Made by a program: the position numbers and the translations under genes
Shown here: piece after piece, positions 15,557-23,706 of the stretch
Position numbering within the stretch: the stretch's first letter is position 1
Layout of the letters: each line of letters begins with the position of its first letter
Notes under the pieces: generated by a model
The model's input: only the letters and a program-made list of their open reading frames with translations
The model's database searches: none
What the model was told of the DNA's origin: nothing
NCBI RefSeq assembly: GCF_012641095.1
Contig: NZ_JAAVSC010000021.1
Location: 1-47,931 of the forward strand
DNA from: Lactobacillus sp. HBUAS51381
GTDB lineage: Bacteria > Bacillota > Bacilli > Lactobacillales > Lactobacillaceae
Length of the DNA: 47,931 nucleotides
Direction: 5' to 3'

Positions 15557-16759
15557 TTGAATAAGTTGAAGAAAACCAAACAAATGAGAAAAAAAGTGAT
15601 TCGAGATTTTAATACTACTGGGGAATCAATTAGTGATTTATCAACTACTGCACGTGGAATGGATAGCTTTTCCAATCGTCTACATAATTCTGAAAAGATT
15701 CTGGATAGTTTAGACAAACAGTTTATGGCGGCCACAAAACTTACTAAGGCGGATATTTCCATTTTAATGACTGCAACTGCCCTACAAGTAGTTAGACAGT
15801 ACTTTCTATCTAAGATTAATTGGACAGCAGATAAAGATGAGCGACTTGATGATAAAAAAGCAGCTGGGGAACATCAATATGATCGAAATAATAGAGAGAC
15901 GACTAGGTATAGAACAACTGTACTGGAGATCAATACGAATCCGGTACCCTTTGACACCCAGAATGGTTCTAAAAGCTTTGGTGAGAATCTTGGTGGTGGG
16001 AAATACCATAGGTTAGCGACCTTAGGACATGACCCAATTTTAGGGTGGGTATTTGGGACAGCTAATATCGCAACTAGGACAGTTACCTTAGCTAATCTAC
16101 ACTCGTATCACGTCACCTATGATCTAATTGGGAAACGGTATGGGGATATGTTCTCAGGTATTGCGGATACGCCGACAGTTTTGTACAGAGGATTAATTCA
16201 TAATGTATATCCCTTAGATTTGAATAATTTTAGTATACTAGCTTGTTCGATTGTTAAAGAAGCGATACATCTGAAATCAGATATTTTTTCTAAACAGGGA
16301 TTAGCCTTGCCGGGGGTATCACTACTTAACATGGATCTTTCTAAAAAGCTGTGTGATTATGGGGTTGATATGTATAATGTTATGCGCATTGCTGAAAAAG
16401 CTGCACTTCAAGCCGCATTGTCATTGGCAATAAATATCCTAATATCAATGGTTCATCGCCTTTTTTATAAAGCTGAGAATTCCGAAAATATCGAACTGTT
16501 TAAAGTGAGAACTCATAAAATATTAACTTATTCCAACCTTTTGGCCACAGGAAGTAATGTGATTGCTTCAAGTATTATGTCGGCAACTGGGAACGTGTCA
16601 GGGGGGGTACAAAGTTTAGATATTGGAGGATCGTTAGTATCTATTGGCCAATTGTTCTATGATTCTAAATTCATTGGTCGTGTGAAAGAAGAATTTTTAA
16701 AGGAAGGTTGGGCAAATGAGATAGCTGGCGACAAACTAATAATTCCTAACAGATTATAA
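15557..16759 (+). CDS. Unknown protein A of a two-gene AT-rich cassette
   Basis: A 400-residue protein I cannot assign to a characterised family. Residues 1-60 are basic then amphipathic helix. An insertion of charged residues covers about 90-140. A striking conserved-looking core HRLATLGHDPILGWVFGTANI lies at 151-171, followed by a mixed region to about 275. A hydrophobic helix at about 281-299 and a Gly/Ser-rich hydrophobic segment at about 330-366 suggest membrane association. The start is TTG at 15557 with AAGGAG nine bases upstream; the ATG at 15548 abuts that site. It lies 18 bases before protein B, so the two are co-transcribed. Codon use is much AT-richer than in flanking genes, a sign of transfer. 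Confidence 0.7.
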   Translation: MNKLKKTKQMRKKVIRDFNTTGESISDLSTTARGMDSFSNRLHNSEKILDSLDKQFMAATKLTKADISILMTATALQVVRQYFLSKINWTADKDERLDDKKAAGEHQYDRNNRETTRYRTTVLEINTNPVPFDTQNGSKSFGENLGGGKYHRLATLGHDPILGWVFGTANIATRTVTLANLHSYHVTYDLIGKRYGDMFSGIADTPTVLYRGLIHNVYPLDLNNFSILACSIVKEAIHLKSDIFSKQGLALPGVSLLNMDLSKKLCDYGVDMYNVMRIAEKAALQAALSLAINILISMVHRLFYKAENSENIELFKVRTHKILTYSNLLATGSNVIASSIMSATGNVSGGVQSLDIGGSLVSIGQLFYDSKFIGRVKEEFLKEGWANEIAGDKLIIPNRL

Positions 16760-16777
16760 ACAGGAAGGTAGGGTACT

Positions 16778-18511
16778 ATGGGATTATTTGATATTGGAAA
16801 TAAGAAGGAAGCATACAAACGTGGAATCATTGATGCTTCAGAGTCAACAAGTCAGAAACTTGATGAGGTGTCAAAGAATGTTGAAACATCAGGAAATAAC
16901 GTTTCCGCAAGTGTAAATCTTTTAAAAGATGATTTTGATGATGTTAATGATATATTGACAAGTGATGCTAAGGAAAAATTATTAGGCTTAGTGGAAGAAT
17001 TAAATTATAGGGATGACTTGGAGAGTAGTAGTAAGGAATTCTTAGTAGCGATATTAATAACTCTATCACTAGGAATCGGGAAAACAAGTGATGCACAACA
17101 ACGATATTTACGCTCTATTAAAAGCTATTTATCTGTGGATACAAGTCAGAAAATCAATTTGCGTAATGTTGAAAATATTACTGACTCGGATGAAACGCAA
17201 CTAATATTTCGATCGGTAAATGAATATTTGTACTTGTATGATGGCTCATTCGATTTATCCAAGGACAGTGAATTCTTGGACTTCTTTGACTTCTTTAACA
17301 TAAATAATCATATTAAACGTGAAATATTGGAAGATATTCAAAGGCGAGTATTGGTAATGGGGAGTGAGGGGTTAATAATACCCTTCGAAGTAACTGAGAT
17401 GGACTTGAACGCTCAAAAAAATGAAGATACTGAGAGTAACGAGACTATACAGAGTCATACTAGTGATGAGGAGATTGATATAAAAAACTCTGAAATGGAT
17501 GTCAGACAGAATAAGGAAAGCAACGTAGCGGAAAAATTAAATGTAAGAAGGGTAGATCCCAAAATGGAGGCAATGGCTAAGGTTCTCAGGCCCTTAACTC
17601 GCTTTCATGAGTTCTTTGAAGTGTCGATTTATCCGGATGTAAATTTGGAAATGGCCAAGCAAATATGCAGTTATAATGTGGATATCGACTTTAACGAGAT
17701 GGACATAGTCGCTGTTTGCCGACCGACAACACAAGATGCGTGTTTTGGAGAATTTGCGAAAAGCATAGGATTAATCTTTTTAAAAGATAGAATTATTAGT
17801 AATCGTAAACCATATGGGGGCATGTTGAAATCAAGTGTCCAGTTTAATGTTGTAATGTATAGTGATCTCGTTGAAGAAACATCATCAAGTAAAGAATATA
17901 TTGCGTATAATGGTGTGAGCTGGGAGTTAGAAAGTAAAGCCGGTGTTAAAAAAATGGCACAGATGTTACATGACCTAAAGGCAACGTCTGTGAAGCCACT
18001 GGATAAAATTGTGGCTGAAAATAAAAGTGAAGTTAAATTGACTGATAATGAGATTAGTTCACAGTTTAAGGCGTTATGTAGAATTGTAGAACCATTACGC
18101 TATTTTAAAGAAAATGTTTCAATTTATCCTAATGCCTCTATTGAGAAAGCAAAATTAATCAGTGGTTTTCACTATCTAGATATTGATGAAGATAATGTGT
18201 TGGCCGTAATGACGCCTAATGGAGAAGATGGTATATTTGGTTGGTATGGTAAGACTATTGGTGTTATCTTTCTACGAGATCGAATAATAAGTAATCGTTT
18301 GCCGAATCATGGGGCTCGGAAAAATGATGTTGAGTTTAGTATGATAAAATACGTGGACATTCAAGTACAAACTGCACCTAAGAAGAAATATGTTAAATAC
18401 AACGATATAAACTGGGAAATTGATAATTATAAAGAAGCCAAGGGAGTAGGGACTATGCTGGAAGCATTAAAGGAGACTGTAGCTATGTTCGCTGATGGGA
18501 AACATTTGTAA
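16778..18511 (+). CDS. Unknown protein B: TerB-like region plus duplicated C-terminal domain
   Basis: A 577-residue soluble protein. Residues 1-60 are coiled-coil-like. About 60-200 is all-helical and resembles TerB-type domains (FLVAILITLSLGIGKTSDAQQRYLRSIKSYL). About 205-260 is an acidic linker. Two tandem copies of a domain of about 135 residues follow (268-402 and 434-568). They share the pattern VSIYP(D/N)...AK.I......ID...VLAV..P...D..FG...K.IG.IFL.DRIISNR, then a Y.D(L/I) strand and a K.Y..YN...WE ending. The repeat looks like a beta-rich PH-like module, but that is inference. AGGAAGG precedes the ATG. The function is unknown; a role in defence or envelope stress is plausible. Confidence 0.72.
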   Translation: MGLFDIGNKKEAYKRGIIDASESTSQKLDEVSKNVETSGNNVSASVNLLKDDFDDVNDILTSDAKEKLLGLVEELNYRDDLESSSKEFLVAILITLSLGIGKTSDAQQRYLRSIKSYLSVDTSQKINLRNVENITDSDETQLIFRSVNEYLYLYDGSFDLSKDSEFLDFFDFFNINNHIKREILEDIQRRVLVMGSEGLIIPFEVTEMDLNAQKNEDTESNETIQSHTSDEEIDIKNSEMDVRQNKESNVAEKLNVRRVDPKMEAMAKVLRPLTRFHEFFEVSIYPDVNLEMAKQICSYNVDIDFNEMDIVAVCRPTTQDACFGEFAKSIGLIFLKDRIISNRKPYGGMLKSSVQFNVVMYSDLVEETSSSKEYIAYNGVSWELESKAGVKKMAQMLHDLKATSVKPLDKIVAENKSEVKLTDNEISSQFKALCRIVEPLRYFKENVSIYPNASIEKAKLISGFHYLDIDEDNVLAVMTPNGEDGIFGWYGKTIGVIFLRDRIISNRLPNHGARKNDVEFSMIKYVDIQVQTAPKKKYVKYNDINWEIDNYKEAKGVGTMLEALKETVAMFADGKHL

Positions 18512-18677
18512 TTAGTGGAGCAACTATAATCCTTAAAGGAAAAATGTGTTTGATAATATAGAGGTTTGGATCCCGTTGTACTTTGAATTTACTTGAGGAT
18601 ATTGACGCACCAGTTAACTGAATCATAGGGAAGTCTCTCTATAAACTCTTAAATTAACGTGATCTGGTGTTGAAATT

Positions 18678-18737
18678 AAAGACGCTTTTACTTTGAAATA
18701 TTGAAGTGAAAGTGTCTTTAGCTTATAAGCTAAAGAC
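18678..18737 (+). other. Two mutually exclusive hairpins after the cassette
   Basis: AAAGACGCTTTTACTT (18678-18693) pairs with AAGTGAAAGTGTCTTT (18704-18719). The 3' arm's GTCTTT also begins a perfect 24-base palindrome (18714-18737, centred on AGCTTATAAGCT). The two folds share a strand and cannot form together. No T-run follows. Confidence 0.6.
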
Positions 18738-18762
18738 TGAGGACTCAAAAGCACTGATAAAT

Positions 18763-18940
18763 CCCCAGCTGACAAGGCTTGATGACGTTAAGCCAATCAT
18801 CAACGATTACCTATGGTTGCCAGAGATTCCAGCACTGTGGGGATGGTCTGATAAGCGGTCTTCCGGCTCGGTTTGAAACCCTAAACATGTTCCACGCTAC
18901 CGCTCAGCTGCTACCGTAGTCACAGCTAAGACGTGAATTT
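18763..18940 (+). repeat. Structured intergenic repeat, copy 1
   Basis: It begins CCCCAGCTGACAAGGCTT and continues through ACCTATGGTTGCCAGAGATTCC, then ACTGTGGGGA, GCGGTCTT, a GGTTT/AAACC arm and an AGCTG/CAGCT arm. The first part matches the copy at 47867-47931 closely, and the middle part matches the copies at 23304 and 23707. The right end is uncertain. Confidence 0.6.
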
Positions 18941-18999
18941 TCGTCTAAAATTGAGGAAAAAGACAGGTTTTTGGCTTTTCCTTCCCTCCTCACCGCATT

Positions 19000-19018
19000 C
19001 CAGACCAAATTTGACGAA
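19000..19018 (+). repeat. Short intergenic repeat, copy 1
   Basis: CCAGACCAAATTTGACGAA matches 24718-24736 with one difference, and weaker similarity continues for about 40 bases in both places. Confidence 0.5.
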
Positions 19019-19072
19019 CGGTAAGACGGCCGGTATAAGCTCGTAGATACGCTAAACGCTTTAGCCGAGCAC

Positions 19073-19108
19073 AAAAAAGTGGATAACCTCACCGGATTAC
19101 CCACTTTA
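19073..19108 (-). terminator. Terminator of the zinc alcohol dehydrogenase gene
   Basis: Read on the minus strand, AAAGTGGGTAAT pairs with GTTATCCACTTT across a short loop and is followed by TTTTTTG. Confidence 0.8.
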
Positions 19109-19129
19109 GAAGGATTTAAGCGTCAGTGT

Positions 19130-20254
19130 TTATTTACCAGGAACGTAATCTTCATCGATAACCAAGACTGGCTTGATGGTCTTCCCGGAAACAGAGTCGG
19201 CGTTGGCTTCGTTGATTTGGCTGAACTTGTAGAACTTTTCAGTCTTTTCGTAGTCAAACATGCCCAACTTGTTGAATTCAATCAACCGTGGAATATCAAC
19301 TTGAGGAATGGAATCCCCCATGTTAACCCCGATGACACTCTTGTCGTTGACACAGAGGTCATTCCAGGTATCTAGATCGATGTGATGGTTGGTAACGGCG
19401 ATGGCTGCGGAAGTCCCACCCTGAGCCAAAGCGTTGATGGAACTGGAGATCACGCTGGCAACACCGGTCGTGTCAACCGCGTAGTTAACCCCATAGCCAC
19501 CCGTTAAGTCTTGAACGGCCTTAACGACATCGTCAACGTTCTTGCTGTTGATGGTATCCGTGGCACCGAGTTCCTTAGCCAATTTCAGCCGAGAATCCAC
19601 GATATCAATGGCGATAACCTTGGTGCATCCAGAAATCCGACCGGCCATCATGGCAGCCAACCCAACGGCACCGGTCCCAAAGACGGCGATGGTGTCACCA
19701 GGCTTTGGCTTCAAGGTGTTGAGGACGGTCCCAGAACCGGTCACGTAGCCACAACCCAGAGGCCCTAAGCCCCGCAAGTCGAGGTCCTTGTCAACTTTAA
19801 CGGCGTTCCGTTCACGAACCACCGTGGTTGAGGTAAAGGAACTTTGGTCAAACATGTCGGCGACGTCATGACCGTTTTCGGTGAAGTGCGCGGTCCCGTC
19901 AGGACGGACACCGGACAGGTTGTTGGCGGCGTAGTTTTCACATTGGGTTGGAATCCCCTTCAAGCAGCTCTTACAGTTCCCACAACCGTAGAAACTCAGA
20001 ACAACGTGATCACCGGGCTTGAATTGGGTAACTTCTGGCCCAACTTTTTCAACAATCCCAGAGCCTTCATGGCCCAGAACGATTGGATAGTCAATGACCG
20101 CAACCCCGGTACGGAGCGCTTCATCGGAGTGGCAAATCCCACTGGCAACCATGTGGACTTGGATATCGTCTGGGCCCATTTTAGCCAGTTCAACGTCATC
20201 ACGAATTTCAAAATCAGCATTTTGCTTATCAACAACTGCAGCTTTAATCTTCAT
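19130..20254 (-). CDS. Zinc-dependent alcohol dehydrogenase (aryl/benzyl-alcohol type)
   Basis: A 374-residue medium-chain NAD(P)-dependent alcohol dehydrogenase. Catalytic zinc ligands are Cys41, His62 and Cys168 (ICHSDE, GHEGSG, GCGYVTG). The structural-zinc cysteines are 91, 94, 97 and 105. The cofactor motif FGTGAVGLAA lies at about 195-205. The C-terminal part (NMGDSIPQVDIPRLIEFNKLGMFDYEKTEKFYKF) fits the benzyl/aryl alcohol dehydrogenase branch. The ATG at 20254 is preceded by GAGGTG. A perfect-consensus cre about 70 bases upstream implies CcpA control. It follows an aldehyde dehydrogenase gene on the same strand, and the two could interconvert an alcohol, aldehyde and acid. Confidence 0.9.
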   Translation of the reverse strand: MKIKAAVVDKQNADFEIRDDVELAKMGPDDIQVHMVASGICHSDEALRTGVAVIDYPIVLGHEGSGIVEKVGPEVTQFKPGDHVVLSFYGCGNCKSCLKGIPTQCENYAANNLSGVRPDGTAHFTENGHDVADMFDQSSFTSTTVVRERNAVKVDKDLDLRGLGPLGCGYVTGSGTVLNTLKPKPGDTIAVFGTGAVGLAAMMAGRISGCTKVIAIDIVDSRLKLAKELGATDTINSKNVDDVVKAVQDLTGGYGVNYAVDTTGVASVISSSINALAQGGTSAAIAVTNHHIDLDTWNDLCVNDKSVIGVNMGDSIPQVDIPRLIEFNKLGMFDYEKTEKFYKFSQINEANADSVSGKTIKPVLVIDEDYVPGK

Positions 20255-20323
20255 AATTATTGGCACCTCGGTTTAAAATTTTATGTCCTAATACATGTTA
20301 ATTATCACACACAATGCGACTGA

Positions 20324-20337
20324 TGTAAACGCTTACA
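20324..20337. promoter_or_regulatory. cre site upstream of the alcohol dehydrogenase
   Basis: TGTAAACGCTTACA is a perfect palindrome and fits the CcpA consensus TGWAARCGYTWWCA at every position. It lies 70 bases upstream of the ATG, in the promoter region. Confidence 0.85.
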
Positions 20338-20450
20338 GAAAGACTACACGTCGCGGATATACACAAGATCCTTACTGCGACCAGCTTTTTCGAATTTACA
20401 ACTTAAATTTATCCGCAGTAACGATCCCGTGGGGCATTTCACACTCACAG

Positions 20451-20486
20451 GAAAAAAGATAATTCTTAGACGAATTATCTTTTTTC
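20451..20486 (-). terminator. Bidirectional terminator after aldehyde dehydrogenase
   Basis: GATAATTC (20458-20465) and GAATTATC (20472-20479) form the stem, flanked by A-runs and T-runs on both sides (GAAAAAA...TTTTTTC). It ends the aldehyde dehydrogenase transcript on the minus strand. Confidence 0.85.
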
Positions 20487-20496
20487 AGCAGTATGA

Positions 20497-21972
20497 TTAG
20501 CCGTTAGCCTTTTCAGGATGGCCTTGCAGGTAGATAACGTGAGTGTTCAGGAATTCTTCAATCCCGTGCTTCCCGTCATCGCCGCCGATCCCGGATTCCT
20601 TCCAGCCGGAGTGAGAGCCGTTCATGGCTTCGAAGTTGAACCGGTTGATATACGTTTCACCATCTTCGAGTTCCTTGGAAGCCCGCATCGCGTTATCCAA
20701 GTTTTCGGTGAAGATTGATGAAGTCAACCCGAAGTCGCTGTCGTTGGCCATATCAATGGCATCATCCAACGTCTTGAAGGTCAAGACTGGCAGAACGGGG
20801 CCAAAGATTTCGTCTTGCACGATTTCGGAGTCTTGCTTGACGTTGCTGATAACGGTTGGTTCGAAGAAGAAGCCCTTAGCAATCTTGACCACGTGACCAC
20901 CAGTTTCCAGCTTGCCACCGGCTTTAACGGCCCGGTCAACCATGCCGGATACCTTGTCCAAGGCGCCTTGGTTGATCAGAGGACCCATGCCAATGTCTTC
21001 GTGCTTCATTGGGTCGCCCACGGTAACTTCGCCCATCTTGGTTGCCAACTTCTTGGTAAATTCGTCGGCAATATCTTCTTGGACGTAAACCCGTTCACAG
21101 TTGTTGCAAAGTTGCCCGTTGTTGTCGACCCGTGAGTCGATGATGGATTGAACGGCCAAATCGATGTCGGCGTCCTTGCAGACGATGGCAGGGGCTTTCC
21201 CACCGAGTTCCAGAGAAACCTTTGCCATGTGTGTGGCTGCGGCGGCCATGACCCGCTTCCCGGAGTTTACGGAACCGGTCAAACTGATAATGCCAATCTT
21301 CTTGTTCTTGGAGAGTTCGTCCCCGATGACGGCACCAGGACCAGTAACAATGTTGACAACACCCTTAGGAATGCCGACCTTTTCACAAATCTTCCCGAAT
21401 TCTAGGCCTAAGTTAGGCGTATCGGTACTTGGTTTCATAACAATCGTGTTCCCGGTAACCAAGGCTGGTCCCATCTTCCGGGCGATTAGGAAGAATGGGA
21501 AGTTCCAAGGTAAGATCCCGGCAGCGACACCAATCGGTTGTTTATCAATCATAATGCTTTCGTTGGCGTTGTCGGATTGTAAGATTTCACCTTCGTAAGT
21601 CCGTGAAGCACTAGCCATGTAGTCGAAATAGTCCGCGGAGAAGAGAATTTCGGTGGTGGCTAATGACTTGATCTTACCTTGTTCTTCTTGGAGCATCTCA
21701 ATCAGATGAGCAGAGTCCTTCCGAATTTCGGATGCCACGTCATGTAAGTATTGTCCCCGAGTAGCAGCGGGAACCTTTTTCCAGGATTTCTGGGCTTCAT
21801 AGGCGGCGTCAATGGCTTCACGCGTTTCTTCAAGCGTGGCGCTAGGGACGGTTGAAATCGGGTCGCCGGTAGCTGGGTTGATGACGGTGATCAGGTTGCC
21901 AGATGAGGAATCCTTGAATTCACCGTTAATGTACATTTGATAATGTTTTAATGCGACAGTGTTCTGTGTCAT
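20497..21972 (-). CDS. Aldehyde dehydrogenase (AldA/lactaldehyde or succinate-semialdehyde type)
   Basis: A 491-residue NAD(P)-dependent aldehyde dehydrogenase. Key residues are Asn157 in PWNFPF, Lys180 in MKPST, the cofactor loop LTGSVNSGKRV (231-241), Glu255 in LELGGKAP and the nucleophile Cys289 in GQLC. The length is standard. The sequence resembles AldA-type glycol/lactaldehyde and succinate-semialdehyde enzymes; the substrate is undetermined. The ATG at 21972 has AAAGGAAG upstream; an in-frame extension to 22011 lacks support. It is probably paired functionally with the downstream alcohol dehydrogenase, though a terminator lies between them. Confidence 0.9.
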   Translation of the reverse strand: MTQNTVALKHYQMYINGEFKDSSSGNLITVINPATGDPISTVPSATLEETREAIDAAYEAQKSWKKVPAATRGQYLHDVASEIRKDSAHLIEMLQEEQGKIKSLATTEILFSADYFDYMASASRTYEGEILQSDNANESIMIDKQPIGVAAGILPWNFPFFLIARKMGPALVTGNTIVMKPSTDTPNLGLEFGKICEKVGIPKGVVNIVTGPGAVIGDELSKNKKIGIISLTGSVNSGKRVMAAAATHMAKVSLELGGKAPAIVCKDADIDLAVQSIIDSRVDNNGQLCNNCERVYVQEDIADEFTKKLATKMGEVTVGDPMKHEDIGMGPLINQGALDKVSGMVDRAVKAGGKLETGGHVVKIAKGFFFEPTVISNVKQDSEIVQDEIFGPVLPVLTFKTLDDAIDMANDSDFGLTSSIFTENLDNAMRASKELEDGETYINRFNFEAMNGSHSGWKESGIGGDDGKHGIEEFLNTHVIYLQGHPEKANG

Positions 21973-22148
21973 AATGCGAAATACTTCCTTTCCCAATTGG
22001 ACATTGGTCAATGTATAAACATCGAATGTAACTTGGATAGTAAACGAAAAAAGTCACAGATTGTTACTATATGAGCAAACATAATTCAAATCAAATACGC
22101 GTATTTATTTGATTACTCACCATTGTTATAAGACATTTTTGAGAAGAT

Positions 22149-22162
22149 TGCAAACGCATTCA
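22149..22162. promoter_or_regulatory. Possible cre upstream of aldehyde dehydrogenase
   Basis: Read on the minus strand TGAATGCGTTTGCA fits the cre consensus with two mismatches. It lies about 180 bases before the aldehyde dehydrogenase ATG. Support comes mainly from the perfect site at the neighbouring gene. Confidence 0.5.
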
Positions 22163-22166
22163 CAAT

Positions 22167-22226
22167 AAAAAGCCCGGTAATCACCCGATAAAATTCACGA
22201 AAAGTCAAGGGCGACTAACACCGAGC
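22167..22226 (-). terminator. Probable terminator of the SDR gene
   Basis: On the minus strand GCTCGGT (22220-22226) pairs with ACCGGGC (22172-22178), with one G-U pair, and is followed by TTTTTA. The loop is long, so the assignment is moderate. Confidence 0.5.
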
Positions 22227-22270
22227 ATTTTTTAAAAGTTTTGCAACAAACTTTCTAAACTAAAAAATAA

Positions 22271-23068
22271 TTAAGCGGGATCATGATCTTTTAAAAATTC
22301 GGGATGATTCTGAAGGAAGGCTGCCGCGCTAGGATGCGCTGCGAGAAAAGCCTGTAATTTTTCCGGATCAGCCGTTAGCTGCCGGAGTTGATCAAATTCT
22401 GAGGGGGAGTTGGGTGCCATAGTGGGATAGAAGATTTCCGCGCTTTGGCGGGTATTCACGGCTTTCACGTACGCTTGGGCGACGTTGGCCGGCCGCATGG
22501 CTTCGGTCGTGTCGGCAATGCCTTGAATCGTGATCAAACTCACGTACGTATTGGTTTCCTGAAGGTCATCGGCGAGGGACAGGACGTAACTTCGCAGGGC
22601 GGCCTTAGTCAGAGACAGGGTCGTTGTGGTTTTATCGGGATGCAGTGCTGCGCCACCACCGGTAAAGAGTAGGTTGCGGGGGATATCGGTGGGGACGAGA
22701 TCGAGAAATTGGCGACTGGCCGTGATGGCGCCTAAGACGTTGGTCTGAAAACGTTGGGTAATCGTTTCCGGTGGCGTGGTCAAAGGGTCATCCAGTGTGG
22801 TGTCGGCCACATTATAGATGAGGGTCTGGGGATGGCCGAATTGACGATTGACCTCTTGAAACATGTGAGCGGTCTCCTGCGGTTTAGTGGCGTCTGCGGC
22901 AATCCAATCGGCGGCGAGTCCTTCCGTATGGAGCTGTTCAGTCATGGTTTGTAGGTTCTGCGCGTTACGGGCAACCAGTATGGGATGGTGGCCGGCCTGG
23001 CTGAACGCCCGCGCAATGGCGAGTCCGAAGCCAGAACCGGCACCGAGGACAATGACGGTTTTTGTCAT
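22271..23068 (-). CDS. Atypical short-chain dehydrogenase lacking the catalytic Tyr
   Basis: A 265-residue Rossmann protein of the SDR family. The N-terminus has the nucleotide motif LGAGSGFGLAIA (8-19), DATKP marks the adenine-binding site and the NAG motif is degenerate (NVAD, 86-89). The catalytic region reads LLFTGGGAALHP...TLSLTKAALRSYV: Lys155 is present, but the Tyr expected four residues before it is Leu151 and the usual Ser lies in a Gly/Thr stretch. A subfamily of SDRs with FTGGG...KAALR is known to deviate this way, so it may be a binding protein or use another residue. The ATG at 23068 follows GGAGGT. Confidence 0.82.
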   Translation of the reverse strand: MTKTVIVLGAGSGFGLAIARAFSQAGHHPILVARNAQNLQTMTEQLHTEGLAADWIAADATKPQETAHMFQEVNRQFGHPQTLIYNVADTTLDDPLTTPPETITQRFQTNVLGAITASRQFLDLVPTDIPRNLLFTGGGAALHPDKTTTTLSLTKAALRSYVLSLADDLQETNTYVSLITIQGIADTTEAMRPANVAQAYVKAVNTRQSAEIFYPTMAPNSPSEFDQLRQLTADPEKLQAFLAAHPSAAAFLQNHPEFLKDHDPA

Positions 23069-23224
23069 AAATAGGGGTACCTCCAATGGGTGAAGAATCA
23101 GGGGAGAGAAATATTGTGTGAAACTGATTCACCTAAAGTTACCATACCAGCTTGCGGAGAATAGGACAATGAAAGTGATTGTGAAATAAACAATTCGTTG
23201 CATCACCGAATTAAATACACGTCA

Positions 23225-23260
23225 AATAAGACCCGTCCGCATCTAGCGACGGGTCTTATT
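23225..23260. terminator. Strong symmetric hairpin terminator
   Basis: AATAAGACCCGTC (23225-23237) is the exact complement of GACGGGTCTTATT (23248-23260) around a ten-base loop. No gene stops near it, which is unusual for a terminator. Confidence 0.6.
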
Positions 23261-23303
23261 ATTGATGGGCCTAATTTATGAGCGAACCTTGATGATAGAG
23301 TGC

Positions 23304-23464
23304 CGCCTAGGGCTACCAGAAATTCCGCCTGCTGTGAGGACCGGAGAAAGCCACAGGGCGGTCTTTCTCCTCGATTTAGAGCCGTAACCCACGTCTCTAA
23401 ATCGTCCAGTGACGTAACCTGGCTGAGAAACACCAGCTAACGTCACTTCCACGGCTGGCTCCAT
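23304..23464 (+). repeat. Structured intergenic repeat, copy 2
   Basis: It starts near CGCCTAGGGCTACCAGAAATTCC and runs through CCGCCTGCTGTG to GGCTGGCTCCAT. It contains two strong hairpins: CGATTTAGAG/CTCTAAATCG and GTGACGT/ACGTCAC. Copy 3 is inverted at 23707-23869. Confidence 0.68.
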
Positions 23465-23706
23465 TTCTTCCGCCTACGGCTAGGGCTGTCGGTCAATGAT
23501 TCGCTAGCAGATTGATGGGGATTATCCGCAGCTGATAACTATTCCAGGTCATCGGCTGCTAACGTCGCCGTGAATGGGCCAAGTCTGAATTTACACAGAT
23601 AGGAGTCATCCAATCACTATTAAGGATGGTTGCGATCACAGAAGTTATCGAGAATCGTGATTGCGTTGCATGACTCACTTTTGTTTTTAGCTGGAGGAGG
23701 CCAGGG

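Larger units (their letters stand above)
18512..19072. other. Gene-free region with hairpins and repeats
   Basis: No credible gene is seen here. It holds, in order, a CACCAG...CTGGTG inverted repeat (about 18607-18670), paired hairpins (18678-18737), one copy of a structured repeat family (18763-18940), a GGAAAA...TTTTCC hairpin (about 18955-18981) and a short repeat at 19000-19018 that recurs at 24718. Confidence 0.5.

Noticed and set aside
15557-18511. Prophage fragment
   Set aside because: No integrase, structural, lysis or repressor genes and no att-like direct repeats were seen around the two genes.
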